Below are positions 6,077 through 12,832 of a DNA stretch of 14,441 bases, piece after piece (positions within the stretch are counted from its first letter, which is position 1; each line of letters opens with the position of its first letter). The DNA comes from Deltaproteobacteria bacterium (GTDB lineage: Bacteria > Desulfobacterota > GWC2-55-46 > JAUVFY01), in NCBI GenBank assembly GCA_030594025.1, contig JAUVFY010000016.1, forward strand, positions 1 through 14,441, in the 5' to 3' direction. The translations under genes were made by a program, and so were the position numbers. The notes beneath the pieces were generated by a model. It had not been told where the DNA came from. It saw only the letters and a list, made by a program, of their open reading frames with translations, and did no database searches.

Positions 6077-7282
6077 TCAATGTCCCTTCTCTTCAAAGCT
6101 TATTTCCGCACGTTTACCCTCTTCGGCCGACCACAGCGGAGACATGCTCCTCATCCTCTCAACAATCGGCGGCATCTTATTAAGGAGATAATCCACGTCT
6201 TCAGCCGTGTTGACCCTTCCCAGGCTGAACCTTACCGAGCCGTGGGAGAGCTCCGGGCGGATACCCATCGCGATGAGTACGTGAGAGGGCTCCAGGCTCC
6301 CGGATGTGCATGCCGAGCCGCTCGATGCCGCTATGCCGAGCATGTCGAGGTTTAAAAGAAGAGACTCCCCCTCGACGAACTCAAAACCCAGGTTCGCCGT
6401 GTTGGGAAGCCTATTTTCCGGGTGCCCGTTACGGGTAGTGTAGGGGATCTTTTCCATAAGGCCTTTTTCTAACCTGTCCCTCAAGGCCCTAACCCTCGAG
6501 GAGACCTCATCCATGTCCCTCAAGGCCATCTCGCATGCCTTGCCGAGCCCCACGATGCTCGCGACGTTCTCCGTGCCCCCGCGCCTCCTTCTTTCGTGGT
6601 GGCCGCCGTGGATAATGGGCACGACCCTCACGCCCCTTTTCACGAAAAGCGCCCCAACACCCTTGGGGCCGTATAGCTTGTGCGCGGAAATTGTCAAGAG
6701 GTCGCAGTTTATATCCTTTACGTTTAAGGGCACCTTGCCAGCTGCCTGGACCGCGTCCGTGTGGAAAAGCACCTTGTGCGCCCGTGCGATACGGCCTATC
6801 TCACCTACAGGCAATATTACCCCGGTTTCGTTATTGGCGGACATGATGGTAATCAGTACCGTCTTAGGGGTAATGCTCTTTTCAAGCTGCGCAAGGTCTA
6901 TCATGCCCTCTGTGTCCACATCCAGCCATGTTACCTCGAAACCCTCCCTCTCGAGGTACTTTAAGGTGCTCATGACCGAGGGGTGTTCGACCCTGGTGGT
7001 TATTATGTGGTTGCCCTTGGCCTTCCTGGAAAATACTGTCCCCTTGATCGCAAGGTTGTTACCCTCTGAGCCTGAACCTGTAAATATGACCTCCTGTGGA
7101 GTGCAGTTCAAAAGGGCGCTAACATTCTCCCTTGCCTCGTCGATGGCCTTTTTGGGCGCCCTGCCCGCCCAGTGTATGCTCGATGGGTTGCCCCATTCGT
7201 CGGAGAGGTAGGACACCATTGCCTCGAAAATCTCTTCTGCAACGGGTGTGGTGGCGTTGTGGTCGAAGTATATCTTCTTCAA
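6077..7282 (-). CDS. iscS: cysteine desulfurase IscS/NifS (TTG start)
   Basis: This 401-residue PLP enzyme converts cysteine to alanine and gives persulfide sulfur to IscU and MnmA. It opens KKIYFDHNATTP. It has EHPSVM (cofactor-stacking His100), NNETG, HTDAVQAAGK, the PLP lysine K202 in SAHKLYGPKG, RGGTENV, and catalytic C325 in SSGSACTSGSLEPSHV. The long Cys loop marks a group I IscS/NifS rather than a SufS. The start is TTG 7282, supported by GGAGG five bases upstream and by the protein beginning right at its conserved N-terminus. It is 40 bases after iscR. The C-terminus (after about 385) is not the E. coli-type IscU-binding tail, which is common outside gammaproteobacteria. A nifS label is possible, but no nif genes are here. 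Confidence 0.94.
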   Translation of the reverse strand: MKKIYFDHNATTPVAEEIFEAMVSYLSDEWGNPSSIHWAGRAPKKAIDEARENVSALLNCTPQEVIFTGSGSEGNNLAIKGTVFSRKAKGNHIITTRVEHPSVMSTLKYLEREGFEVTWLDVDTEGMIDLAQLEKSITPKTVLITIMSANNETGVILPVGEIGRIARAHKVLFHTDAVQAAGKVPLNVKDINCDLLTISAHKLYGPKGVGALFVKRGVRVVPIIHGGHHERRRRGGTENVASIVGLGKACEMALRDMDEVSSRVRALRDRLEKGLMEKIPYTTRNGHPENRLPNTANLGFEFVEGESLLLNLDMLGIAASSGSACTSGSLEPSHVLIAMGIRPELSHGSVRFSLGRVNTAEDVDYLLNKMPPIVERMRSMSPLWSAEEGKRAEISFEEKGH

Positions 7283-7322
7283 AAATCCCTCCGATAAAGA
7301 AATCTATAAATCCGGTCCCCTT

Positions 7323-7748
7323 TTAATTCGGGTTTGTATCCCTGGCCTCAGCGCTCAGGTCTTCGAGCGTAATGGAGTTCAAGAACTCCCTTATCTTCAC
7401 TCCCAGGGCCTTCCACACATTCTGTGTGGTGCATCTCGAGGCCCTTTCGCATCCGTCCGAGTCCTCGTCGAGGCATGCAACGGGGTTAAGCGACTCCTCG
7501 ACGACCGTTATTATCTCGCCCACGCTTATCTCCCGCGGTGGTCTGGCGAGCACATACCCGCCGCCCGGCCCCCTTACGCTCCGTACCACGTTACCCTTTC
7601 TGAGCTTTACGAAAAGCTGCTCAAGGTAGGCGAGAGATATGTCCTCTTCAACAGAAATATCCTTAAGCGTAACGGGTTTTTCCGCGCCGCGGCATGCAAG
7701 GTTCACCATGGCCCTTACGGCGTATTGTCCTTTTGTCGTAAGCCTCAT
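7323..7748 (-). CDS. iscR: Rrf2-family regulator, IscR-like
   Basis: This 141-residue Rrf2 protein opens MRLTTKGQYAVRAMVNLA. The winged helix-turn-helix is near residues 26-70 (LKDISVEEDISLAYLEQLFVKLRKGNVVRSVRGPGGGYVLAR). Three cysteines in the cluster loop, C92, C100 and C106 (C-x7-C-x5-C), match the IscR [2Fe-2S] ligand pattern, although the first gap is two residues longer than I recall for E. coli IscR. The fourth-ligand His of E. coli IscR appears to be replaced (CTTQNVW here). It probably senses Fe-S status and represses its own operon. Position first in iscR-iscS-iscU and a type-1-like site at the promoter support this. ATG 7748 is preceded by AGGAGG about 10 bases upstream. Confidence 0.9.
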   Translation of the reverse strand: MRLTTKGQYAVRAMVNLACRGAEKPVTLKDISVEEDISLAYLEQLFVKLRKGNVVRSVRGPGGGYVLARPPREISVGEIITVVEESLNPVACLDEDSDGCERASRCTTQNVWKALGVKIREFLNSITLEDLSAEARDTNPN

Positions 7749-7765
7749 CTTTTAACTTCCTCCTG

Positions 7766-7785
7766 GGCCCGGAATGGACCGGGCC
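7766..7785 (-). promoter_or_regulatory. perfect hairpin in the iscR leader next to the ribosome site
   Basis: GGCCCGG (7766-7772) and CCGGGCC (7779-7785) form a perfect 7-bp G/C-only stem with a 6-base loop. It occupies much of the roughly 45-base leader expected from the promoter and ends immediately before the AGGAGG ribosome site of iscR. It has no T-run after it, so it is not a terminator. It could modulate translation or protect the mRNA 5' end; that is inference. Confidence 0.45.
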
Positions 7786-7798
7786 GGCACCTATAAAC

Positions 7799-7831
7799 AA
7801 TTTAATATACCTTATCAAACTTGTCAAGTAT
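7799..7831 (-). promoter_or_regulatory. isc promoter with overlapping IscR type-1-like site
   Basis: On the minus strand a perfect -35 TTGACA (7827-7822) is followed after 17 bases by -10 TAAATT (7804-7799). Overlapping it, 7831-7807 is a 25-base imperfect palindrome that begins ATACTTGAC and ends AAGGTAT. Against the type-1 IscR consensus as I remember it (outer halves ATASYYGAC and RRSTAT, total 25), 20 of 25 positions agree, including all of both outer halves. The site covers the -35 and spacer, the expected position for repression by [2Fe-2S]-IscR. Confidence 0.65.
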
Positions 7832-7851
7832 TCTATTTCTGTAACTGGCCA

Positions 7852-7910
7852 GCTCGTATCGAGCCGAGGGGATGTAAAAAGAGGTTTTACAAGGGCCGCA
7901 GCGTATACGC
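7852..7910. repeat. three perfect inverted repeats between pgsA and the isc promoter
   Basis: Within 60 bases are GCTCG-TAT-CGAGC (7852-7864), TGTAAAA-AGAGG-TTTTACA (7873-7891) and the 10-bp palindrome GCGTATACGC (7901-7910), the last two bases from the pgsA stop. None is followed by a T-run, so they are not clear terminators. They could be operators or mRNA-end hairpins for pgsA; the rest of the 163-base gap is the isc promoter and leader. Confidence 0.5.
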
Positions 7911-7911
7911 A

Positions 7912-8475
7912 TCATTCGCTCTTATGAGTGCCGGTTGCCAGCTTCTGTATCCTGGCTTCCCTCAGTACGTATTCGGTTCCGCTATATATCGTAAGGACGG
8001 CCGTAAGAAGGATAAGTAACGAAAAAAGTATCCCGGGCTCTCCCCCCGAGATGAGCGAGTATGTAACGGTTATTATCTGTGTGGCCGTAGTAAGCTTCCC
8101 CGAGATGGTGGGCGCTATTTCCACGGTCCTGCCGGAGCGTCTGAGCATCACTATGCCCCCCACTATAACCACGTCCCTCAATATTACCAGAACACAGAGG
8201 TACACGGGTATCCACCCTGTTACGGTTAGCACGACAAAGGCACTAACCAGAAGGAACTTGTCCGCAAAGGGGTCCAGCCATGCGCCGAACTCCGTTCTCT
8301 GGGTAAACCTCTTTGCGAGATAGCCATCAAGGGCGTCGCTCAGGCCGGCGACGACGAATACCACCGTTGCCGCGGTGTAACTCCTGTCCATAACGAGACC
8401 CACAAAGACTGGCACCAGCAGGATCCTCATGATCGTAAGGAGGTTCGGGACGTTGAATGTGGGGGTTGAAAACAT
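7912..8475 (-). CDS. pgsA: CDP-diacylglycerol-glycerol-3-phosphate 3-phosphatidyltransferase
   Basis: This 187-residue integral membrane CDP-alcohol phosphatidyltransferase forms phosphatidylglycerol phosphate from CDP-diacylglycerol and glycerol-3-phosphate. The CDP-alcohol motif is complete: D47, D50-G51, G64, D68 and D72 in SDALDGYLAKRF...FGAWLDPFADK, with Lys in the place often held by Arg after the Ala. It opens with VPNLLTIMRILLVPVF, typical of PgsA, and has about five or six hydrophobic helices. Other family members (for example PssA) share the core motif; the length, N-terminus and 'AKR' favour PgsA. It starts 18 bases after the lipoprotein stop. The 163-base gap to iscR holds three inverted repeats and the isc promoter. 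Confidence 0.87.
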   Translation of the reverse strand: MFSTPTFNVPNLLTIMRILLVPVFVGLVMDRSYTAATVVFVVAGLSDALDGYLAKRFTQRTEFGAWLDPFADKFLLVSAFVVLTVTGWIPVYLCVLVILRDVVIVGGIVMLRRSGRTVEIAPTISGKLTTATQIITVTYSLISGGEPGILFSLLILLTAVLTIYSGTEYVLREARIQKLATGTHKSE

Positions 8476-8493
8476 CTTTTTCTTTTAAGTCTT

Positions 8494-9114
8494 TTAAGAA
8501 CCGGCCTCGGGCAGCCAGTCGAAAAACCTTTTTTCTTCCTTTCCCCCGGGTCTAAAAGGAAGTGTTGAAAACGCGGCATCCACTATCCTCTGGATCCTGG
8601 GCTCATAGACCTTTATTACGGTAACCTCGATGGTGGTCTTATCCATCTTTATGTCCGACTCCTTGGTCGAGTAGGTCGCCTCCCAGAGCCTTTTTCCTTT
8701 CCTCGAAAAAAGTTCGAAGTCGGCCTCTATCTCCAACGAGGCGTAGGTTACCAGGAGTTTTTCTTCCCATTCCGTTATAGTGGTGTAAAGGACCGCATCG
8801 GCGCCGAAGAGTTTTGAGACCTCGGCGGGGCTCATCTCTTTGAAGCGTCCGCTCCCGAGCCTCAAGTACTTTTCGTCCACCTCCTCGAGGTCAAAAACAG
8901 CGTAGTTCATGGACTTGAGCCGCTCGAAGGTCATGAGCCTGAAAAGGCGTTTGACGTTCGCATCCTCCACCGTACCGCCCACGGGCAGCACTACCACCGT
9001 GCGGGGGGGCACGGAGCGGTAATCATCGGAAATTGTATACACCGGCCCGTTGGAGCAGCCAGAAACAACATTAAATAGAAAAAGCAGAAAAGACGCTATT
9101 ACCCTCTTAGTCAT
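8494..9114 (-). CDS. lipoprotein, DUF799/GNA1162-like
   Basis: This 206-residue protein has a lipoprotein signal: MTKR, a hydrophobic stretch, then VSGC with C20 as the lipidated cysteine. The mature part reads PPRTVVVLPV, FERLKSMNYAVFDLEEVDEKY, SPAEVSKLFGADAVLYTTITEW and LFSRKGKRLWEATYS. I recognise the general layout of the DUF799 family (Neisseria GNA1162-type lipoproteins), a probable outer-membrane-associated protein of unknown mechanism. A lipoprotein anchored to the envelope is seen from sequence; the family is a recollection of pattern. Its ATG overlaps the stop of the upstream FlgT-N-like gene by 8 bases, so the two are surely co-expressed and probably act together. The C-terminal tail (after about residue 160) is not recognised. 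Confidence 0.75.
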   Translation of the reverse strand: MTKRVIASFLLFLFNVVSGCSNGPVYTISDDYRSVPPRTVVVLPVGGTVEDANVKRLFRLMTFERLKSMNYAVFDLEEVDEKYLRLGSGRFKEMSPAEVSKLFGADAVLYTTITEWEEKLLVTYASLEIEADFELFSRKGKRLWEATYSTKESDIKMDKTTIEVTVIKVYEPRIQRIVDAAFSTLPFRPGGKEEKRFFDWLPEAGS

Positions 9115-9898
9115 TATCTATCCTTTCGGCCTCCCCCGGGGCCTTTATAATAATCTTGTCCTTGCCCGAAGGTATCAAAACGAACCTCTCCCCTACTTGA
9201 CCTTCGAGTTTTTCCAGGAGCGTGTCCACAGTTCCCTGCACCCTCGCTGTCAGAACGATCCTTCCGGTAAAGAAGGAATTGTATGAGATGTCTTTAACGA
9301 TGTCAATGCGCGCGAGGTCGTTTTTAATGGATTCATAAGTGGCATAGTCGAAAACGTCGAGGATAAGGATGGTAACGGGCCTTATATCCTCCTCGCCTCT
9401 ACCGGTAAGCCTCAAAAGGTCCTCTCTTAATTGTCCCTCGTCAACCTTCGCCTCTATCCAGATGTGGTAGAACTCGACTCCGGTGACCGACCTCTCAGGG
9501 GTCATAAGCTCATCCAGGGGGATATCCGTGGGCCGGGGCTCAGCCGGGCCCGGCTCGTCCGGGAGCGTCTCGCCTTCGTTGTAGGCGGGGGATACGTCGT
9601 GGTGCGTTATCCAGCCCTCTCTGAGAATCCTGTAATTAAGCAGATAATCGGCCGCATTGTTAAGGATCTCACCGGTCGCCTCCGAATATTGAAGTACGGA
9701 CTCCTCGCTGGTGAAGGCTTCGAGGACCGAAGAAACGGCGTTCCTCAAGGCATCTTCGAGAGCGCGTATCTTTGTTACCGTCTCGTCGTCAAACCTTCTG
9801 GCAGAACCCTCCGTTTTTACGACGGAGACCTCCGCCAGGCAAATTGCCCCGTGTGAAAGCAAAAGGGCTGAAAAAAGTACAATGAAAAACCTCTTCAC
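9107..9898 (-). CDS. exported protein, FlgT N-terminal-like domain
   Basis: This 263-residue protein has a cleavable-looking signal peptide (MKRFFIVLFSALLLSHGAICLA, then EV). Next is VVKTEGSARRFDDETVTKIRALEDALRNAVSSVLEAF, the pattern of the FlgT N-terminal domain. A proline/glutamate-rich linker lies near residues 105-130 (DEPGPAEPRPTD). The C-terminal part has TILILDVFDYATYESIKNDLARI and GRIVLTARVQGTVDTLLEKLE, an alpha/beta unit like those in the same family. FlgT itself is a flagellar H-ring protein, but the domain also occurs in non-flagellar envelope proteins, and no flagellar gene is here. The start is GTG 9898, overlapping the miaA stop as GTGA. It overlaps the following lipoprotein gene by 8 bases. 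Function unknown; an envelope partnership with the lipoprotein is inference. Confidence 0.65.
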   Translation of the reverse strand: MKRFFIVLFSALLLSHGAICLAEVSVVKTEGSARRFDDETVTKIRALEDALRNAVSSVLEAFTSEESVLQYSEATGEILNNAADYLLNYRILREGWITHHDVSPAYNEGETLPDEPGPAEPRPTDIPLDELMTPERSVTGVEFYHIWIEAKVDEGQLREDLLRLTGRGEEDIRPVTILILDVFDYATYESIKNDLARIDIVKDISYNSFFTGRIVLTARVQGTVDTLLEKLEGQVGERFVLIPSGKDKIIIKAPGEAERIDND

Positions 9899-10845
9899 GA
9901 AGCCACCCTTTTTGAATTTCCGGACAGGCCCTTCAAGTGGGCCTTTACCGCTGATATTATCTCCCGTTTTTCATCCGGTGAAAACCACCTGATATCGGCC
10001 TCACCGTTAAACCAGGTCATCTGCCTCTTTGCATAGCGTTTTGTATTGGTCTTTATACTCGCCACAGCATCGTCGAGCGTGCACTCCCCTGAGATATAAC
10101 TCGTCATCTCTTTATAACCCAAACCATGCATGGGCTTCAAGTCCCTGTGATAGCCCATGGAAAGTAGCCGCCTGGTCTCTTCGAGGAGCCCCTCCTCCAT
10201 CATCCGCTCCACCCGTCCCTCGATATCCCCGTAGATGACCTCCCTCGGCTTGTTTACGGCTATCTTCAGGCAGCTGAAGGGCTCGTCTGCAAAGGCGTGG
10301 GCCTTATGGAAATCAGAGATGGGACGTTTCGTTACATGGTAGACCTCGAGGGCCCTTATAATCCTTGTGAGGTTGTTGGGATGTATGGATGAGGCCGCAG
10401 CCGGGTCGACCTTAAGGAGTCTCTCATAAAGCCAGGCGCATCCCTTGAGCTCGGCCTCCTTTAGAAGCTTTTCTCTCAATTCCGGCACACGTGCCGGGCC
10501 TTCGAAGATCCCCCTTGTAAGGGCCCTTAAATACAACCCTGTCCCGCCCACAACGAAGACCTTCTTGCCTCTTGAATTAATATTCTTTATCGCGGCCCGG
10601 GCCTCGCGGCTGTAACGTGCCGCCGAGTAGTCCTCGTCCGGGGCTACAACGTCTATCAGGTGGTGAGCCACTCTTGCCCTCTGGTCTTTTGTGGGCTTGG
10701 CCGTGCCTATATCCATGTACTTAAAGACCTGCATGGAGTCAGCGGACACTATCTCGCCTGCGAACAGCCCGGCAAGCTCGAGGGCAAGGCCCGTCTTGCC
10801 CGATGCCGTGGGGCCCGTAATGACTATCAGCCTTGTCTTATCCAT
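9895..10845 (-). CDS. miaA: tRNA dimethylallyltransferase MiaA
   Basis: This 316-residue enzyme transfers the dimethylallyl group to A37 of tRNAs reading UNN codons (i6A). The P-loop GPTASGKT is at residues 11-18. The substrate-recognition segment SADSMQVFKYMDIGTAKP starts near residue 34, with D36 as catalytic base. VVGGTGLYLRALTRGI is near residue 98, and the C-terminal RNA-binding helix NTKRYAKRQMTWF is intact. The start ATG 10845 is 13 bases after the mutL stop. mutL-miaA adjacency is common in proteobacteria. The stop overlaps the next gene's GTG, so the two are translationally coupled. Confidence 0.95.
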   Translation of the reverse strand: MDKTRLIVITGPTASGKTGLALELAGLFAGEIVSADSMQVFKYMDIGTAKPTKDQRARVAHHLIDVVAPDEDYSAARYSREARAAIKNINSRGKKVFVVGGTGLYLRALTRGIFEGPARVPELREKLLKEAELKGCAWLYERLLKVDPAAASSIHPNNLTRIIRALEVYHVTKRPISDFHKAHAFADEPFSCLKIAVNKPREVIYGDIEGRVERMMEEGLLEETRRLLSMGYHRDLKPMHGLGYKEMTSYISGECTLDDAVASIKTNTKRYAKRQMTWFNGEADIRWFSPDEKREIISAVKAHLKGLSGNSKRVAS

Positions 10846-10858
10846 CTTTTCCCCCGCG

Positions 10859-12697
10859 CTACCTTCTCTTGAACATCGCCTCGATCTCTTCCCTTGTAAA
10901 CCTCTTTACAACGGGCCTCCCGTGTGGACAGTGGCCCGCGAGGTCACACCTGGAAAGCTCCGAAAAAAGCGCCCCTGCCTCCTCCTTTGTGAGAGCCCTC
11001 GGACCCCTTATAACGCTGTGGCATGCAAGCGTCATAAGAACCTCTTCTATACTCTGCTCTATCCTTGAGCTTCGATTGAGCTCGGTGAGCTCCTCCAGGA
11101 GGTCCCCTATGAGGCGCGCGAGGCCCCTGCCCTCGAGTATGTCTGGGGCGGCCTTAATTAAAAAACTCTCCCCGCCCTTTTTTAAGGACGGGCCGAAGGG
11201 GATAATCTCGAAGCCAAGCCTCGCCATAACCTCCGTGGCATCCTTTATGACGGCTGTTTCCTCGGGCGTGGTCTCGAGCCTTTCGGGTACGAGCAGATAC
11301 TGGGAGCTTACACGGGAGCGGTTGTAGAACTGGTCTTTAAGTCTTTCAAAACGGGTCCTTTCTGAAGCGCCGTGCTGGTCGATTAAGTAAAACTCCCTGC
11401 CCGCCGGGGATTGGGCCACGATGAACTCGCCCCAGATCTGGCCCACCATCTCCATAGAGGTAAACTCCGGGTTCAAAACCTTTTTTTCTACTTTTTCTTT
11501 TTCTTCTCTTTTTTCCGTAGGCTCGAACCCGAGCCCTGCCCCGGGGGGGCCTTTGGAGTAAGTGGGTTGTACCTCCCGGGCATTGAAAGCAGGCCTCCTC
11601 CTTGCCTCTTTAAAGGCCCTTTCAGGCGCCCCGGCTTGAGGTGCGGTTTCACCGGGAAGGGCATCTTCAGGAACGTCTGCGGTGGGAACCTTACCGAAAG
11701 ACATGCTTCCGGCCCCGATGGCCTCCCTCACCGCGGCCTTTACCATGTCAAAGGCGAAAGAGGGCCTTCTGAACCTTACCTCGGTCTTTGCGGGGTGTAC
11801 GTTTACGTCCACCTCGTCGAAGTGGACCTTGAGGTTTATGATGGCAAAGGGGTACCTTCCGGCCTCTATCGTTCCGCTGTATGCGTCCGCTATGGCGCGG
11901 TTAATCCCCCTGTCCCTTACCCAGCGGCCGTTTACATAGGTATAGAGCCACTTGACCGTGGGATAGGATAGGGCCGGGTTGCCCACGAGGCCTGTAACGG
12001 AAGTGGATGCGTCGATTGAGACGGATACCTCGAGGAGTTCCTTTAAGATGCTTCTTCCGAATACGTCGGCCACACCTTCCTTTAGCCCCCCTGCCCTCTT
12101 TTCTATGGGTCTTCCGGAGCCGCCGTGAACTATACTAAACCTTATCCGTGGCCGTGCGATGGCTGTCCTCTTGAAAACATCCAGTATGCGACCCCACTCC
12201 GTTGTTGCGGTCCTTAAGAACTTTCCCCTTGCAGGGGTGTTAAAGAAAAGGTCCCTTGCCTCGACCGCTGTACCCTCGGGGCAACCTTCGTCGGCTACCT
12301 CGGGCTCAGCCCCGCCGTCAACCGTAACACGGGTGCCGACCAGCTCTCCCCTTTGCTTCGTCCTCAAAGTGAGCCTGGCAACCGAGGCGATACTCGGTAA
12401 CGCCTCTCCCCTGAAGCCCATGGTCGAAATCCTATAAAGGTCCTCTTCGGTTGCAACCTTGCTCGTTGCATGGCGGAGCATCGCAAGCTCTGCGTCATCC
12501 CTCGAAAGCCCGCAACCGTTGTCCACGACCCTTATGAGACGCTTTCCCCCCTCCTCGACGGTAACAGAGATCTCAGTTGCACCCGCGTCTATGGAGTTCT
12601 CTACGAGCTCCTTTACAACCGAGGCGGGCCTTTCTACGACCTCTCCCGCGGCTATCTTCGTTGAAAGTGTTTCCGGAAGGACTTTTATCTTACCCAT
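10859..12697 (-). CDS. mutL: DNA mismatch repair protein MutL, endonuclease type
   Basis: This 612-residue mismatch-repair ATPase has GHKL motifs ELVENSIDAGAT (E33 general base, N34 for metal), DNGCGL, and MGFRGEALPSIASV. The DVNVHPAKTEVRF segment ends the N-terminal half. A charged, low-complexity linker (KREEKEKVEKK) leads to the C-terminal dimerisation domain. That domain carries DQHGASERTRFE from residue 440 (DQHA-x2-E-x4-E with Ala to Gly), ACHSVIRG at about 558 and CPHGRP at about 590. These are the metal-binding endonuclease motifs, so this MutL should nick DNA itself, as in bacteria without MutH. ATG 12697 has AAGG seven bases upstream. The start region is the last copy of a 42-bp tandem repeat whose upstream copies carry the same ATG-GGT-AAG start. 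Confidence 0.96.
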   Translation of the reverse strand: MGKIKVLPETLSTKIAAGEVVERPASVVKELVENSIDAGATEISVTVEEGGKRLIRVVDNGCGLSRDDAELAMLRHATSKVATEEDLYRISTMGFRGEALPSIASVARLTLRTKQRGELVGTRVTVDGGAEPEVADEGCPEGTAVEARDLFFNTPARGKFLRTATTEWGRILDVFKRTAIARPRIRFSIVHGGSGRPIEKRAGGLKEGVADVFGRSILKELLEVSVSIDASTSVTGLVGNPALSYPTVKWLYTYVNGRWVRDRGINRAIADAYSGTIEAGRYPFAIINLKVHFDEVDVNVHPAKTEVRFRRPSFAFDMVKAAVREAIGAGSMSFGKVPTADVPEDALPGETAPQAGAPERAFKEARRRPAFNAREVQPTYSKGPPGAGLGFEPTEKREEKEKVEKKVLNPEFTSMEMVGQIWGEFIVAQSPAGREFYLIDQHGASERTRFERLKDQFYNRSRVSSQYLLVPERLETTPEETAVIKDATEVMARLGFEIIPFGPSLKKGGESFLIKAAPDILEGRGLARLIGDLLEELTELNRSSRIEQSIEEVLMTLACHSVIRGPRALTKEEAGALFSELSRCDLAGHCPHGRPVVKRFTREEIEAMFKRR

Positions 12698-12706
12698 AAT
12701 GTAACC

Positions 12707-12739
12707 TTAAACAAAATTTCGGACCTTTGTCTTACCCAT
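12707..12739 (-). CDS. leader mini-ORF 1 (10 codons) before mutL
   Basis: ATG 12739 to TAA 12707 encodes MGKTKVRNFV. It has the same AAGG-7-ATG start signal as mutL and begins with the same codons as mutL (MGK-x-KV). It stops ten bases before the mutL ATG, with its TAA overlapping the mutL ribosome site (TAAGG). It arises from the 42-bp tandem duplication and is in frame with mutL. Whether it is translated is unproven; a leader or reinitiation role is inference. Confidence 0.35.
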   Translation of the reverse strand: MGKTKVRNFV

Positions 12740-12748
12740 TATGCAACC

Positions 12749-12781
12749 TTAAACAAAAATTCGGACCTTTATCTTACCCAT
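12749..12781 (-). CDS. leader mini-ORF 2 (10 codons) before mutL
   Basis: ATG 12781 to TAA 12749 encodes MGKIKVRIFV, again with AAGG seven bases upstream and with the stop overlapping the next copy's ribosome site. It differs from mini-ORF 1 at residues 4 and 8. The degenerate fourth unit retains only a seven-codon version (MGKRRV, 12823-12803) without the AAGG signal. Confidence 0.35.
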   Translation of the reverse strand: MGKIKVRIFV

Positions 12782-12832
12782 TATGCAACCTTAAATAGAA
12801 ATTCAGACTCTTCTCTTACCCATCACGGCATC

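Noticed and set aside
6513..7211. 232-codon open frame on the plus strand
   Set aside because: It is antisense to the iscS coding region with no family-like motif, a shadow of the real gene's codon bias.
7248..7796. 182-codon open frame on the plus strand across iscR
   Set aside because: It shadows iscR and its promoter; the protein has no recognisable pattern and no ribosome site of note.
11480..11520. Poly-pyrimidine tract inside mutL
   Set aside because: It is explained by the Lys/Glu-rich linker of MutL on the minus strand; not a regulatory site.
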